From: Lentisphaeraceae bacterium
GTDB taxonomy: Bacteria > Verrucomicrobiota > Kiritimatiellia > RFP12 > UBA1067
Length of the DNA stretch: 27,895 bases
Assembly (NCBI GenBank): GCA_004551905.1
Contig: SFPL01000061.1
Location: 1-27,895, forward strand
Reading direction: 5' to 3'
The notes under the pieces are model-generated. The model was not told the DNA's origin. It did no database searches and saw only the letters and a program-made list of their open reading frames with translations. The first letter of the stretch is position 1, and each line of letters begins with the position of its first letter. Shown here in pieces: positions 14,333-24,200 of this stretch. The position numbers and the translations under genes are program-made.

Positions 14333-14878
14333 CTAACGGACTCCGCCGTTGGCCTTGGCAAGCTGCTTGAGTTTGGCGGCGTACCGCAGGCGCTCGATCG
14401 CGCTCATGCGGTCGACGTAGAGTACGCCGTCGAGATGGTCGACTTCGTGCTGGATGGCGCGGGCGAGATAGCCGCGCGCGGTGATCGTCTGCTCGGCTCC
14501 GCGCTCGTCCACGTAGCGGCAGACGACCTGGGCGGCGCGCACGATCTCGCCGCCGACGCCGGGGAAGCTGAGGCACCCCTCCTTGTCGCAGACCGCGCCG
14601 TCGCGCGAGACGATCTCGGGGTTGAACATCTTCAGCGGCATCGCAATCGGGGCGTTGAAGGCGCGGTCCTCGTCGTCATCGCAGTCCGGCGGCATGTCAA
14701 TCACGCACAATCTCTCCGTCCTGCCCACCTGCTGGGCCGCGAGCCCGACGCCGCTCGAGTCGTGCATCGTCTCGACCATGTCGTCGGCAAGCGCGCGCAG
14801 CGCGTCGGTGACCGCCGCCACCGGCGCCGCCTTCTCGCGCAGGACCTTCTCGCCGTACCTGAAGACCTTGAGTACCAT
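14333..14878 (-). CDS. def: Peptide deformylase
   Basis: This is a 181-aa metalloenzyme that removes the formyl group from nascent proteins. All three family motifs are present: GVGLAAQQVG (43-52), EGCLSFPG (100-107) with metal ligand Cys102, and QHEVDHLDG (143-151) with ligands His144 and His148 and catalytic Glu145. The insert DMPPDCDDDEDRAF (61-74) is typical of gut-type PVC and Bacteroidetes enzymes. It begins five bases after dut. Its usual partner fmt is not in the window. Confidence 0.96.
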   Translation of the reverse strand: MVLKVFRYGEKVLREKAAPVAAVTDALRALADDMVETMHDSSGVGLAAQQVGRTERLCVIDMPPDCDDDEDRAFNAPIAMPLKMFNPEIVSRDGAVCDKEGCLSFPGVGGEIVRAAQVVCRYVDERGAEQTITARGYLARAIQHEVDHLDGVLYVDRMSAIERLRYAAKLKQLAKANGGVR

Positions 14879-14883
14879 GACGC

Positions 14884-15315
14884 TCAGCTCCTGCCGGTGC
14901 TGCCGAAGCCGCCCGCGCCGCGGTCGGTCGCGTCCACCGAATCGGTCTCGGAAATCTCGGCCACGGTCACCGGCGCGGCCACCAGCTGGGCGACGCGGTC
15001 GCCCTTCCCGACGGCAAACTCGCCGTCGCCGAAGTTGGCGAGGACGACCCCGATCTCGCCGCGGTAGCCGGCGTCGACCGTCCCGGGCGAGTTGAGCACC
15101 GCGACGCCGCTCTTGAGCGCCAGGCCGGAGCGCGACCGCACCTGGAGCTCGTAACCCTCGGGGATGACGGCCACGAGTCCGGTATGGACAAGCGCGCGGG
15201 CGCCGGCGGGGATCACGAGATCCTCCACCGAGCGGACGTCCATCCCCGCGTCGCCGGGGTGCGCGTAGGACGGCAGCACGGCGTCGGGATGGATGCGTTT
15301 GAAGGAGAGCTTCAT
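14884..15315 (-). CDS. dut: dUTP diphosphatase (trimeric dUTPase)
   Basis: This is a 143-aa enzyme that hydrolyses dUTP to dUMP, keeping uracil out of DNA and feeding thymidylate synthesis. The motifs of trimeric dUTPases are visible in order: HPGDAGMDV, RSRSGLALKSGV, NSPGTVDAGYRGEIGVV, KGDRVAQLV and the C-terminal GAGGFGSTG arm that closes over the active site. Length is standard. The ATG at 15315 gives the normal KLSFKRIHPDA start; the open frame continues upstream without family similarity. It lies 14 bases after the PpiD-like gene. Confidence 0.95.
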   Translation of the reverse strand: MKLSFKRIHPDAVLPSYAHPGDAGMDVRSVEDLVIPAGARALVHTGLVAVIPEGYELQVRSRSGLALKSGVAVLNSPGTVDAGYRGEIGVVLANFGDGEFAVGKGDRVAQLVAAPVTVAEISETDSVDATDRGAGGFGSTGRS

Positions 15316-15329
15316 CGCAGCCGGGGTCC

Positions 15330-16979
15330 TTACTCCTCGATCTCGGCGCGCTCGACGGACGTGCGTTCGCCGGGCTGGAAGCCCATGCGCTCGAGGTTCC
15401 ACTTCTTCCAGGCGTCGGGGACCTGCCGAAGCTGCAGCCAGGAGACCTCGCCGCGGACCTGGGACTTGACGAGCATCGCCTTCGCCGCGTCGCCGGGGAC
15501 GCGGTCGACGCAGTAGACCACGATGCCGCGGCTCGGCGAGGTCGGGGTGAACTCGGAGAGCTCGCCCTTCACCGTCTTCATCGCCGCGCGGACCACCGAG
15601 TGCTGATCGTCGAACTCGCCCTGGCGGAGGTCGGTCACCGAGAAGGTAAGGTTGGTGGTTACCTCCTTGGCGGCGGCGAAGAGCTCGTTGGTGCCCTTCG
15701 CGGCCAGCGCCTCGACCGACGCCTTGAACGCCTCGGCGCGGGCATCGCGCAGCGCGCGGGGGCGGATGGCGTCCTTCGCCTCCTCGAACGTCGGCACATG
15801 CGCGGGGCTGACCTCGTCCTTCTCAACCAGCCAGACAGTCCGGTCGGAGGCAATCACGCCGTAGCGCAGGTCCTCGCTCGAGGAGTCGAGCTCGGCCAGG
15901 GTCTCGTCGAGGTTCTCGGCACCGGGGAACAGCAGCGAGGTGCGGGTCATGAACCCATCGACCTGCGGGCCCTCGATGGAGATGAAGCCGGTGGTTTCGA
16001 CCTTCTGACCGTCCTCCTTCGCGATCTCGTCGAGGCGCGAGGTGCCATCCGCGGCCTTGGCGCCGTAGGCGCGGGCATTGAGGTTGGTGCGGAAGAACTC
16101 GACCGCGGCGATCTGGCGCAGCTCGCGCTCGATGCGGTCCTTGACCTCCTCGAAGTCCTTCACCCTCTCGACGCCGTTGGTGTCGGTCACGGTGTACTTG
16201 TCGGAGGTGACGTCGTAGCGGTCGCGCATCTCGTCTTCGGTTACGGTCATCTTCGCGAGAACGTTGGTCGCCGTCGCGTCGTACCGGACCATGCGGAGCT
16301 TGAAGCGCTCGGGAAGCGCGATCGAGTTGGTGTTCGCGTCATACCACTTCCTGAGGCCCTCATCGTCGAGCTTGACGGCCTCGGCGTCCTTGCGCTCCTG
16401 GCGGAAGTTCGCCACCCTGACGGTGTAGGTGTCGGTCATGTCGGCGACGGCCTGGTCGAGCTCCATCGGCGAGCACCACGCCGCCGCGCCGAGCACGGAC
16501 TGGGCGAGACGCGCCAGGGTCACGCGGCGCTTGAGGCTCGCCTCGAAGCGCTCGGGGGTGATCGAGTTGTCCGCGAGGAGCGCTTTGTAGAGCTGGAAGC
16601 TGAAAGCGCCGTTCTGCTGGAAGCTCGGGTCGCGGCGGATCATCTCGGAGATCTCTTCGTCCGAGACCGAGATGCCGGCGCGCTCGGCCACGAGAAGCGC
16701 GGCGTAGTTCTCCCACGCGGCGCGGTTGACCTCGGACTGGTCGGTCTTCCAGTCGCGGTTGCGGCCGATGCCGCGCACGTCGTCTGCCAGCGCCTCGAAG
16801 AGCGCGGCGTCCACCTTCTCGCCGGCGATGGTGCCGGCTCCGGAGCCGCTGCTGCGTTCGCTCGGCGCGTTGAGGTCGGCGATGAGGAAGTCGAAGGCGA
16901 AGAATGCGGAGATCGCCACCGCGAACACGCCCCAGATCCACCTGTTCCTGATCAGTTTGTTGAACTTCTGGATAACCAT
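15330..16979 (-). CDS. PpiD/SurA_N-type membrane-anchored chaperone-like protein
   Basis: This is a 549-aa protein with one N-terminal membrane anchor (NRWIWGVFAVAISAFFAFDFL, about residues 12-32) and a large periplasmic part, the PpiD layout. The SurA_N-like helical region follows (TIAGEKVDAALFEAL; DPSFQQNGAFSFQLYKALL; TPERFEASLKRRVTLARLAQ). A second segment near 190-290 (YDANTNSIALPERFKLRMVRYD) resembles the PpiD linker. I do not see a clear parvulin PPIase domain, so it may act as a holding chaperone rather than an isomerase. It probably assists folding of exported or outer-membrane proteins. It starts 21 bases after the FecR-like gene; the Shine-Dalgarno (AGGA) is weak. Confidence 0.75.
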   Translation of the reverse strand: MVIQKFNKLIRNRWIWGVFAVAISAFFAFDFLIADLNAPSERSSGSGAGTIAGEKVDAALFEALADDVRGIGRNRDWKTDQSEVNRAAWENYAALLVAERAGISVSDEEISEMIRRDPSFQQNGAFSFQLYKALLADNSITPERFEASLKRRVTLARLAQSVLGAAAWCSPMELDQAVADMTDTYTVRVANFRQERKDAEAVKLDDEGLRKWYDANTNSIALPERFKLRMVRYDATATNVLAKMTVTEDEMRDRYDVTSDKYTVTDTNGVERVKDFEEVKDRIERELRQIAAVEFFRTNLNARAYGAKAADGTSRLDEIAKEDGQKVETTGFISIEGPQVDGFMTRTSLLFPGAENLDETLAELDSSSEDLRYGVIASDRTVWLVEKDEVSPAHVPTFEEAKDAIRPRALRDARAEAFKASVEALAAKGTNELFAAAKEVTTNLTFSVTDLRQGEFDDQHSVVRAAMKTVKGELSEFTPTSPSRGIVVYCVDRVPGDAAKAMLVKSQVRGEVSWLQLRQVPDAWKKWNLERMGFQPGERTSVERAEIEE

Positions 16980-17000
16980 TTTGCTGCTCTTTTCCTGCTG

Positions 17001-18074
17001 TTACTCTTCTTCGTTGCCGTAGCCGGACGAATCGCCGTCCGCCTCGGACTGGTTCTCGGCTTCCTCGGCAGCCGCGGCCGCGTCGCCCGCCGCCTCGGCC
17101 GCGCGCTTGGCGAGCTTGTCGCTCTCCTCCTTGGACGCGGCCACGAGCTCGCCGGAGTTGACCGCAGCGAGCCCCTCGACGTAGGCGAAATGGTTCTTGA
17201 GCGAGCCGTCGGCGGCGAAGGTCATCACCGACACGCTCATCTTCTCGCCGACCGCCGGGACAGCGCGGTTGATCTGCACCCGGGTGCCGGGCGAAAGGCG
17301 CCATTCGAGGTTCGGGGTCTCGGCGACGTGCTGCACCTTGCCGTCCTCGTCGATCTCGGTGCGCATCACGACTCCGCGGCTGACGTTGACCGCCGTGTCG
17401 CCGCGAACGCCGTAGAGGATGGTGGCGAGGTTGTCGTGGCTGGCGCGGATCCTGACCTCGTGGGTCGGGTTCATCCGCGAGATCGCGAAGTTGCGCCCCT
17501 CAACCGCGAAGGTGCCGGTGTTGCAGCGCAGCGAGGCCTCGTCGCCGTCGCCGGTGGCGCGGTACTCGACGCGGCACTCGCCGGCGATGTCCTTGAGCGT
17601 GAAGCCCGGCGCGGCGATGGTGAAGCCTCCTGCCGGCAGGTTGCGCGGCAGGACCGCCGTGACGACGCCGCCCTTCACCACGATCGAGCGCACGTCCTCG
17701 CCGAGCGTCTGGGGACGGGTGGCGAACTCGGTGGAGCCGTCGGCGCGGATGTTGCACCCGGTGCCCATGGTAAGCGTCATCCGCGCGCCCGCCGCGGTGC
17801 GGAACGAAGTGCCCAGCGCGTAGCGAACGCCGTTCTCGACCGGCTCCCAGGCCGCGGCACCGGGGCGGAGCGCCTCGACGACGCCGGAGATCTGGCGGCA
17901 GAACGGCAGGGTGGCGAAGAACTTCACCTTGGGCCGCGTCGCCGCAGCGTCGTCGCCTTCGGCGGGCGCGGCCGCCTCGCCGGCGGGCGCGGCCTCGGCC
18001 TCATCCTCTTCCTGCGGATAGGCGGGTGCAACGGCAAGCGCCGCCGCCAGCGTCAGCAACGTACCAAGTTTCAT
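17001..18074 (-). CDS. Exported FecR-like domain protein with acidic Ala-rich tail
   Basis: This is a 357-aa protein with a Sec signal peptide (MKLGTLLTLAAALAVAPAYP), an acidic Ala/Glu linker (about 22-48), then a beta-rich core. The core GVVEALRPGAAAWEPVENG, GARMTLTMGTGCNIRADG and SIVVKGGVVTAVLPRN has the look of the FecR periplasmic domain (PF04773), here without the usual sensor membrane segment. The C-terminal 55 residues are low-complexity Ala/Glu/Asp and end in NEEE. Exported FecR-domain proteins of this kind are frequent in PVC bacteria and their roles are mostly unknown. The ATG overlaps the galK stop as ATGA. A structural or envelope role is more likely than iron signalling, as no sigma factor is nearby. 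Confidence 0.65.
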   Translation of the reverse strand: MKLGTLLTLAAALAVAPAYPQEEDEAEAAPAGEAAAPAEGDDAAATRPKVKFFATLPFCRQISGVVEALRPGAAAWEPVENGVRYALGTSFRTAAGARMTLTMGTGCNIRADGSTEFATRPQTLGEDVRSIVVKGGVVTAVLPRNLPAGGFTIAAPGFTLKDIAGECRVEYRATGDGDEASLRCNTGTFAVEGRNFAISRMNPTHEVRIRASHDNLATILYGVRGDTAVNVSRGVVMRTEIDEDGKVQHVAETPNLEWRLSPGTRVQINRAVPAVGEKMSVSVMTFAADGSLKNHFAYVEGLAAVNSGELVAASKEESDKLAKRAAEAAGDAAAAAEEAENQSEADGDSSGYGNEEE

Positions 18075-19246
18075 ACGAGCCTTGCTCCAGCTGATGGTTT
18101 GATTAGCGAGCAGGCCGGTTCGTCGCCGAACGCCGCCTTGTACTCGCGGGAAATCTGCGCGGCGATGCGGTAGGCCGCCGCCGGGTCGACGAGCAGGCAG
18201 CAGCTGCCGCCGAAGCCGCCGCCGGAGAGGCGCGCGCCGTAGACCTCGGGGATCGCCTTGGCGGCGTCGACGATCTTGTCCAGCTCCTCGCAGGAGTTCT
18301 CGAACCAGTTGCGGCTCGACTCGTGCGAGTCGTACATCAGCGCGCCAAAGCCCTTGAGGTCGCCCTTCTCAAGCAGCGCCGCGCCCTGGAGAACGCGCTC
18401 GTCCTCGCCGATCGGGTGGACCGCCCGCTTGGCCGTCGTCTCGCTCAGGCCGCCGCGGTAGAGCACCCACTCCGCCATCGTGACGTCGCGGAGGTGCGTG
18501 ACCGGCTTCCTCAGGACGCCCGCGAAGTACTTCGCCGCGTCCTCGCAGGCCTGGCGGCGCGAGGCGTATGCGCCGTCGACGAGCGCGTGCTTGGCGTTGG
18601 ACTTCACCATCATGAACGCGACCGACGGGCCCATCGAGACGGACTCGAAGGTGTTGAAGCGGAAGTCGCTCTTGACGAGCGCCCCCTCCTCGCCGTACAT
18701 CGAGGACGCCTGGTCAAGGAGCCCGCAGGGGCAGCCGGCGAAGGTGTGCTCCGCCTTCTGGCCGATCTTGGCGAGCTCGGTCTTGCCGAACGAGGTGCCG
18801 TAGAGCTTCTGAAGCGCGAGTGCCGTCGCCATCTCCAGCGCGGCGGACGAGCTCAGGCCCGCGCCAAGCGGGATGTTGCCGCCGAACACAGCCTTGAAGC
18901 CCTTGCCGGCCTTGGAGGGGTCGCCGCCCATCAGCCAGTTGAAGGTGCCGAGCGGGTAGTTGGCCCAGGTCGCGCCCGCCTCGACCTTCTTCACCGCGCC
19001 GAGCGTGGTCTCGTAGGTCTCGCCCATGTCGAGGGCGACGAGCGTAACCTTGTCGTCGGCCGCGGCCGAGACCGCGAAGAACGTCCCCTTGTCGATCGCC
19101 GCGGAGAAGACGTAGCCCTCGTTGTAGTCGGTGTGGTTGCCCAGCACCTCGATGCGGCCTGGCGCGTAGCTCACGACCTCGGGCTTGCCGCCGAACTTCG
19201 CCGCGAACTCGGCGACGACCTTGTCATAGACTTCCTGGTTCAACAT
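18071..19246 (-). CDS. galK: Galactokinase
   Basis: This is a 391-aa GHMP kinase that phosphorylates galactose at C1 with ATP, the first Leloir pathway step. The galactokinase signature PGRIEVLGNHTDYNEGY (29-45) binds the sugar, LGAGLSSSAALE (127-138) is the phosphate-binding motif, CGLLDQ carries the catalytic Asp, and ARLSGGGFGGSC is the C-terminal GHMP motif. The E-V-L-G-N variant of the usual EHxDYN block is minor (E at the H-adjacent position is kept as GNHTDYN). It starts 44 bases after a sugar permease of the same unit, which should supply its substrate. galT and galE are not in the window. Confidence 0.95.
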   Translation of the reverse strand: MLNQEVYDKVVAEFAAKFGGKPEVVSYAPGRIEVLGNHTDYNEGYVFSAAIDKGTFFAVSAAADDKVTLVALDMGETYETTLGAVKKVEAGATWANYPLGTFNWLMGGDPSKAGKGFKAVFGGNIPLGAGLSSSAALEMATALALQKLYGTSFGKTELAKIGQKAEHTFAGCPCGLLDQASSMYGEEGALVKSDFRFNTFESVSMGPSVAFMMVKSNAKHALVDGAYASRRQACEDAAKYFAGVLRKPVTHLRDVTMAEWVLYRGGLSETTAKRAVHPIGEDERVLQGAALLEKGDLKGFGALMYDSHESSRNWFENSCEELDKIVDAAKAIPEVYGARLSGGGFGGSCCLLVDPAAAYRIAAQISREYKAAFGDEPACSLIKPSAGARLV

Positions 19247-19290
19247 TTTCGCACTCTCCGTATCAGATCTTCAAGACGATCAAACCGACC

Positions 19291-20562
19291 TCACTCCGCC
19301 CGCTTCGTCGGCTTCGAGAGGACGTGCGCATAGACGAGCACGTAGGCGAAGAGCGCGATCGTCAGCCAGTAGCTGTTCAGAATGCCGATCTTGTCCGCAA
19401 TCAGCCCCTGCACCGGTAGCAGCACGCCGCCGAACACCATGCACATGAAGATGCCCGACCCCATCGGCACGTACTTGCCGAGGCCCTCCGCCGCGAGGTT
19501 GAAGATCGCGCCCCACATGACGGACGTGCACGCGCCGCAGAGAACGGCGAAGCACATCGCGAGCGGCACGGTCTTGCCGAAGACGCTGACCATCTTCACC
19601 GGGCAGTACATCGCCGCGAGCATGAGCGCGATGCCGCAGACCGCGCAGCACGTCACCATCACCTTCGAGGAGACCTTCCCGCCGATCACGCCACCGAGGA
19701 TGCGGCCGCACATCATGAGGAACCAGTAGACCGCGACGACAGAGCCCGCGACGACCGCGCCGACGTAGCCGGGCGTCCCCTCCGCCGTCATGTAGAGGTT
19801 CGCCATGTTCGGGATGCCGCACTCGATGACGATGTAGAAGAAGATCGCGAGCGCGCCGAACGTGAAGTGGCGGAACTTCAGCGTCTCGACGATGTCGCGC
19901 AGCACCGACGTGCCGCCGGAGAGGCGCGCGGCCTTCTCCGCCGCCGTCTCCATGTGCGGCTCGGGGATCCTCGAGAGCGCGACGATGACGATCGCGAGCG
20001 CGAAGATCGCCATCGCGATCAGCAGTGCCGGCGCCGCGTCGGCCACCTTGGCCTTCGCGACCTCGCCGCCGATCAGGTAGCCGAGGAGGATCGGCGCGAT
20101 CGTGCCGCCGATGGAGTTGAGCGACGAGCCGAACTGCACGAGCTGGTTGCCCTTCTTGCCCTCGCCGCCGAGCGTGTTGAGCATCGGGTTCACGACGAGG
20201 TTCAGCAGGCACATCGAGAAGCCCGCAACGAACGCGCCCGTCACGTACACGCCGAAGCTCTCTACGTAGCCCGAAAGCCACTGGACGCCCACGCCCGCGA
20301 AGCCGACCGCGCACGCGAGGATCGACGTGGACTTATAGCCCTTGCGCTTCAGGATGAGGCCGCCGGGAATGCCCATAAAGAGATACGCAAAGAAATTCGC
20401 CGCCGAGCCGAGCTGGGACGCCGTATTGGACGCGCCGAACTGGTTCTTGACGATGACGCCCATCGAACCGGCGAAGTTGGTGACGAACGCGATCATGAAA
20501 AAGAGCGCGAACATCGTGACGATGGCGGCGACGTTGCCGCCCTGCTGTTCCTGGGTACTCAT
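19291..20562 (-). CDS. FHS-family sugar:proton symporter (FucP/GluP type)
   Basis: This is a 423-aa major-facilitator permease with about twelve membrane segments. Sequence features of the FHS (fucose/glucose/galactose) family are visible: FVTNFAGSMGVIVKNQFGAS in the first helices, FMGIPGGLILKRKGYKS after helix 2, LNLVVNPMLNTLGGEGKKGN and FGSSLNSIGGTIAPIL in the middle of the N half, and GAIFNLAAEGLGKY in the C half. AAAAGGAG precedes the ATG and a good promoter lies upstream. The adjacent galK points to galactose as substrate; fucose or glucose remain possible. Confidence 0.88.
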   Translation of the reverse strand: MSTQEQQGGNVAAIVTMFALFFMIAFVTNFAGSMGVIVKNQFGASNTASQLGSAANFFAYLFMGIPGGLILKRKGYKSTSILACAVGFAGVGVQWLSGYVESFGVYVTGAFVAGFSMCLLNLVVNPMLNTLGGEGKKGNQLVQFGSSLNSIGGTIAPILLGYLIGGEVAKAKVADAAPALLIAMAIFALAIVIVALSRIPEPHMETAAEKAARLSGGTSVLRDIVETLKFRHFTFGALAIFFYIVIECGIPNMANLYMTAEGTPGYVGAVVAGSVVAVYWFLMMCGRILGGVIGGKVSSKVMVTCCAVCGIALMLAAMYCPVKMVSVFGKTVPLAMCFAVLCGACTSVMWGAIFNLAAEGLGKYVPMGSGIFMCMVFGGVLLPVQGLIADKIGILNSYWLTIALFAYVLVYAHVLSKPTKRAE

Positions 20563-20597
20563 TGCGGAATTTCTCCTTTTTGTGATTTGATTTTGGA

Positions 20598-20626
20598 AGT
20601 ATACCTTTTTTTCGCTCGCAAGTCAA
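20598..20626 (-). promoter_or_regulatory. Promoter of the sugar permease-galK unit
   Basis: Minus strand TTGACT (20626-20621), 17-base spacer, TATACT (20603-20598): a strong sigma70-type match, about 35 bases before the permease ATG. The stop codon TGA of the upstream tetR gene is embedded in the -35 hexamer, so readthrough from the efflux unit enters directly. Confidence 0.8.
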
Positions 20627-21240
20627 TTGCGGAACTGGCCTACCTGGGGCGTACGGAAGGCGCTGAGAAGTTCCCCGGTCTGCTCTATCAGGTCTGAAAT
20701 CACGGCCTTGCCGGACACCGCAAGGCGCAGAATGGCCGCCTCGAACTGGGAGTAGACCAGTTCGGTTGCGCGGTTGGCGTCGAGGTCGGCCGAGTACTCG
20801 CCGCGGTGACGGGCCTCGACAATCATCGAGTGGATTATCCGCTTGAGGCCCAGGGTATGCCGCATGATGTTGTCCACCGGGAGCTTCCCCTTGCGCCGGA
20901 AGGAGCAGAGGTGGTCGACGATGACGCAGAGGAACTCCCGGTTGTCGAAGAGGAGCGCAAAGACCGCCGTGCACATCTCGCGCAGCTTCGCGTCCGCCGT
21001 CCGGTCCGAACGGGCGAGCGCCTTGTACTTCTCGTTCACGGCGTCGGTCACCCCGAAAATCGCCTGGTTGAAGATCGCGCGCTTGTCCTTGAAATAGGTG
21101 TAGACGAGCGTACGCGACAGCCCGCACGCCTTGGCGATCATCCCGAAGTTGACGTCCTCGTACCCGAACTTGGCGAAGAGCCCGATGCTCGTCGCGCAGA
21201 TCTCGCGCCTGCGCTCGCGGTGGTTGACTGCCCTGGACAT
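20623..21240 (-). CDS. TetR/AcrR family transcriptional regulator
   Basis: This is a 205-aa repressor-type protein. The N-terminal helix-turn-helix domain is clear (ATSIGLFAKFGYEDVNFGMI, AKACGLSRTLVYTYFKDKRA, about residues 17-58). The C-terminal ligand domain is diverged and gives no hint of the ligand. The ATG at 21240 follows the RND pump stop by one base, so it is translated with the pump; regulation of the pump is the natural guess. The regulator is unusually last in its operon. Its stop codon lies within the -35 of the downstream sugar-permease promoter, which makes a role there possible too. Confidence 0.88.
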   Translation of the reverse strand: MSRAVNHRERRREICATSIGLFAKFGYEDVNFGMIAKACGLSRTLVYTYFKDKRAIFNQAIFGVTDAVNEKYKALARSDRTADAKLREMCTAVFALLFDNREFLCVIVDHLCSFRRKGKLPVDNIMRHTLGLKRIIHSMIVEARHRGEYSADLDANRATELVYSQFEAAILRLAVSGKAVISDLIEQTGELLSAFRTPQVGQFRN

Positions 21241-21241
21241 T

Positions 21242-24200
21242 CTACCCCTTCCTTCCCGCAATCGCCGCGAAGAGCCTCCGGGCGCGCTCGCGGACGTTCT
21301 GGAACACCGTGTAGAGCGGCGGCACGAAGAAGATGCCCACCACCGTTGCCGCAAGCATCCCCGAGCAGGTGCAGATGCCGATCGACCGCATCGCCCCGGA
21401 GCCCGCGCCGGACTTGAACACGAGCGGCAGCACGCCGAAGATGAAGCTCCACGCCGTCATCATCACCGCGCGGAACCGGAGGTCGGCGCCGCGGAGCGCA
21501 CTCGTGGCGACGGGAACCCCGCGCGCGCGCTCCTGCCGCGAGAACTCCACCATCAGGATCGCACTCTTCGCCGCAAGCCCGATCAGCATCACGCAGCCCA
21601 GCTGCGCGTAGACCGAAAGCGCGGTGCCGGTAAGCCAGAGTCCCGCGAGCGCGCCCGCGAGGGCGCACACGACCGAGAGCATTACCGGCACGGGAATCGT
21701 CCACGACTCGTACTGCGCCACCAGGAAGAGGTAGGCGAAAAGCGCCGCAGCCAGCACCAGCCAGAGCAGCTGCCCCTCGTTCTCGCGCTCCTGCAGCGCC
21801 ACCGGCCCCCACTCCACCACGAACCCGGACGGGAGCTTCACGCTCTCGATGAGCTTCATCACCTGCGACGAGCTCACCCCGTCGGCTGGCACCACGTCCA
21901 CCCACGCCGCCAGCATCTTGTTGTAGCTCATCGTCTCGCGCGGACCGACGGAATGCTCCACCGACGCGATCGAGGCGAGCGGCACCGCCTCACCGGACGA
22001 AGTGGGGATGCGGATGTCGAGGACGTCGGAGACCGACCCGCGGCGCTCGGGGTCGTTCTGGAGCTTCACTTCGTAGACCCCACCCTTGAGGTTGAAGTCG
22101 TTCACGTAGTAGGAGGCGAGCTTGTTCTGGAGCGTCTGAAACACCACCTTCGGCGTGAGCCCCAGCGCCTCGGCCTTGCGGCGGTCAAGCCGCAGCTCGA
22201 GCTGCGGCGTCGCCGCGGTAAAGCCGTGCACCGCCGACTGGACCAGCTTGTTGGTGGAAAGCTCCGCCACCAGCCCGTCCGCCGCATCCAGGAGCTCCTG
22301 CGGTCCCTGCCCCGCGACCGCGCAGATGTTGAACCCGACCCCGTTCGACCCACCGAGCCCCTTGATTGCCGGCAGCTGCTGGAAGACGAACTGGGCGGCG
22401 TAGATGTCCTCGGTGGCCTTCTTCGCCTTCTCCATGATTTTGTCGATGTGCAGCTCCGGCGAACGGCGCCTGTCCCAGTGGTCGAGCCATAGGTAGATGT
22501 TGGCCAGGTTCTCGCCAGACCCCCAGAGCGACCCACCGCAGGTAGAGGATACCGAATGGACGCCCGGGAGGTCCTTGACCCGATCGTGGAACTCGTCCAC
22601 CACCGCAATCGTGCGGTCGAGGGTCTGACCCTCGGGAAGACGGCATCGGACGATGATGAAGCTGCGGTCCTCCTTGGGGAGGAACGCTGTCGGCACCTTC
22701 CCGAAGATCCACCACATCGCGAGCACGACACCGGCGAAGAGGACGAGCGCGACGGCCAGGCGGCGCACCAGGAGCCGCGTCACTGAGAGGTACGAGCGCC
22801 GCGCCACGTCAACGACCAGGTTGAACGGCGCGAAGACGCCTCCGTGGCGGCCTGCCGGCGGCGCCTTGAGCATATACGCGCAGAGGACCGGCGAAAGGAT
22901 GATAGCCACCCCGGTCGAGATGACGAGCGCCGTGCACATCGTCACCGCGAACTGGACGTACATGATCCCCGCCATGCCGGAATAGAACACCAGCGGCAGG
23001 TAGCACGCGAGCGTCACCAGCGTGGTCGCGATGATTGCGCCGGTGATCTGGGTCATGGACTTCTCCGCCGCCTCCCGCGGCGAGAGCCCCTCGCGGAGCA
23101 TCAGCGACTGCACGTTCTCCACCACCACGATCGCGTCGTCCACCAGCGAGCCAATCACCAGGATGAGGCCGAACATCGTCAGCACGTTCAGGGTGAAGCC
23201 GAAGGCGTGGAGGACGATGAACGCGCCGAGCAGCGAAACCGGTATCGCGACCGCCGGAATGAAGGTGGCGCGCCAGTCCTGCAGAAAGAGGTAGGTGATC
23301 AGCACCACCAGCGCCAGCGCCGCGAAAAGCGTCCAGACCGTCTCCTTCAGGAACACCAGTGTGAAGGCGGTCGAGTCGTCCGCGAGGTACCCGTTCACCC
23401 CCGCCGGCAGGCGCTTGAGCCAGCGGTCAACCTCTTCCTTCACCCGCGCCGCCGTCGCCACCGCGTTTGCCTCCGGTGCCTTGTAGACGTTCATCCACAC
23501 CGAATTGCTGTCGTTGAAGCGCGAGCGGTAGGCGTAGCCCTTCGCCCCCAGCTCGACCCGCGCGACGTCCTTGATCAGCACCTGCGCGCCGGTCTCGGGG
23601 TTCGTCCTCACCACGATGTTCTCGAACTCCTCCTTGGCCCTGAGCCGCCCCTTCACGTTGACCTTGAACGAGAGGTAGTCGTTCGCGTACTCCCCGCCAA
23701 CCGTGCCGGCCGCCGCCTGGATGTTCTGCGACTCCACCGCGCTCTTCACCTCCGCGATCGAGATGTTAAGCCCCGAGAGCCTCACCGGGTCGAGCCAGAT
23801 ACGCATCGCGTACGTGCGTCCGCCCGCCTCCACCAGCGACACCCCGTCCATGCGCGAGATCGAGTCCGCCATCTGCTTCTCCACGAAGTTCGACAGCTCC
23901 ATCAGGTCCATCTCTCGCCCGTCGGTGGTGAACATGTACAGGACCAGCCGGTCCTCCGGGCTCTTCCTCACCGAGATGCCGTTCTGCACCACCTCCGTCG
24001 GCAGCTTCGGCTCCGCGCGCTTGACCGCGTTCTGCACGTTGACGAGCGCGATGTTGGACGGAGTCCCAGGACGGAACACGCAGTAGCAGTTGTACGTCCC
24101 CTTCGCGTTGGCGTTCGACTTGTAGTACCAGATGTCGTCGACCGCGTTGACCTGATCCTCGATCACCTGGGCGACCGAGTCCCTCACCTCCTGCGACCCG

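Noticed and set aside
15600..18173. 857-codon open frame on the plus strand, and similar long plus-strand frames at 3733-5289, 6493-8196, 8245-10044, 11174-13129 and 22844-24748
   Set aside because: Each lies antisense to well-recognised minus-strand genes, has an Arg/Asp/Val/Leu-rich composition typical of reverse-complement reading of GC-rich codons, and lacks domain motifs and ribosome binding sites.
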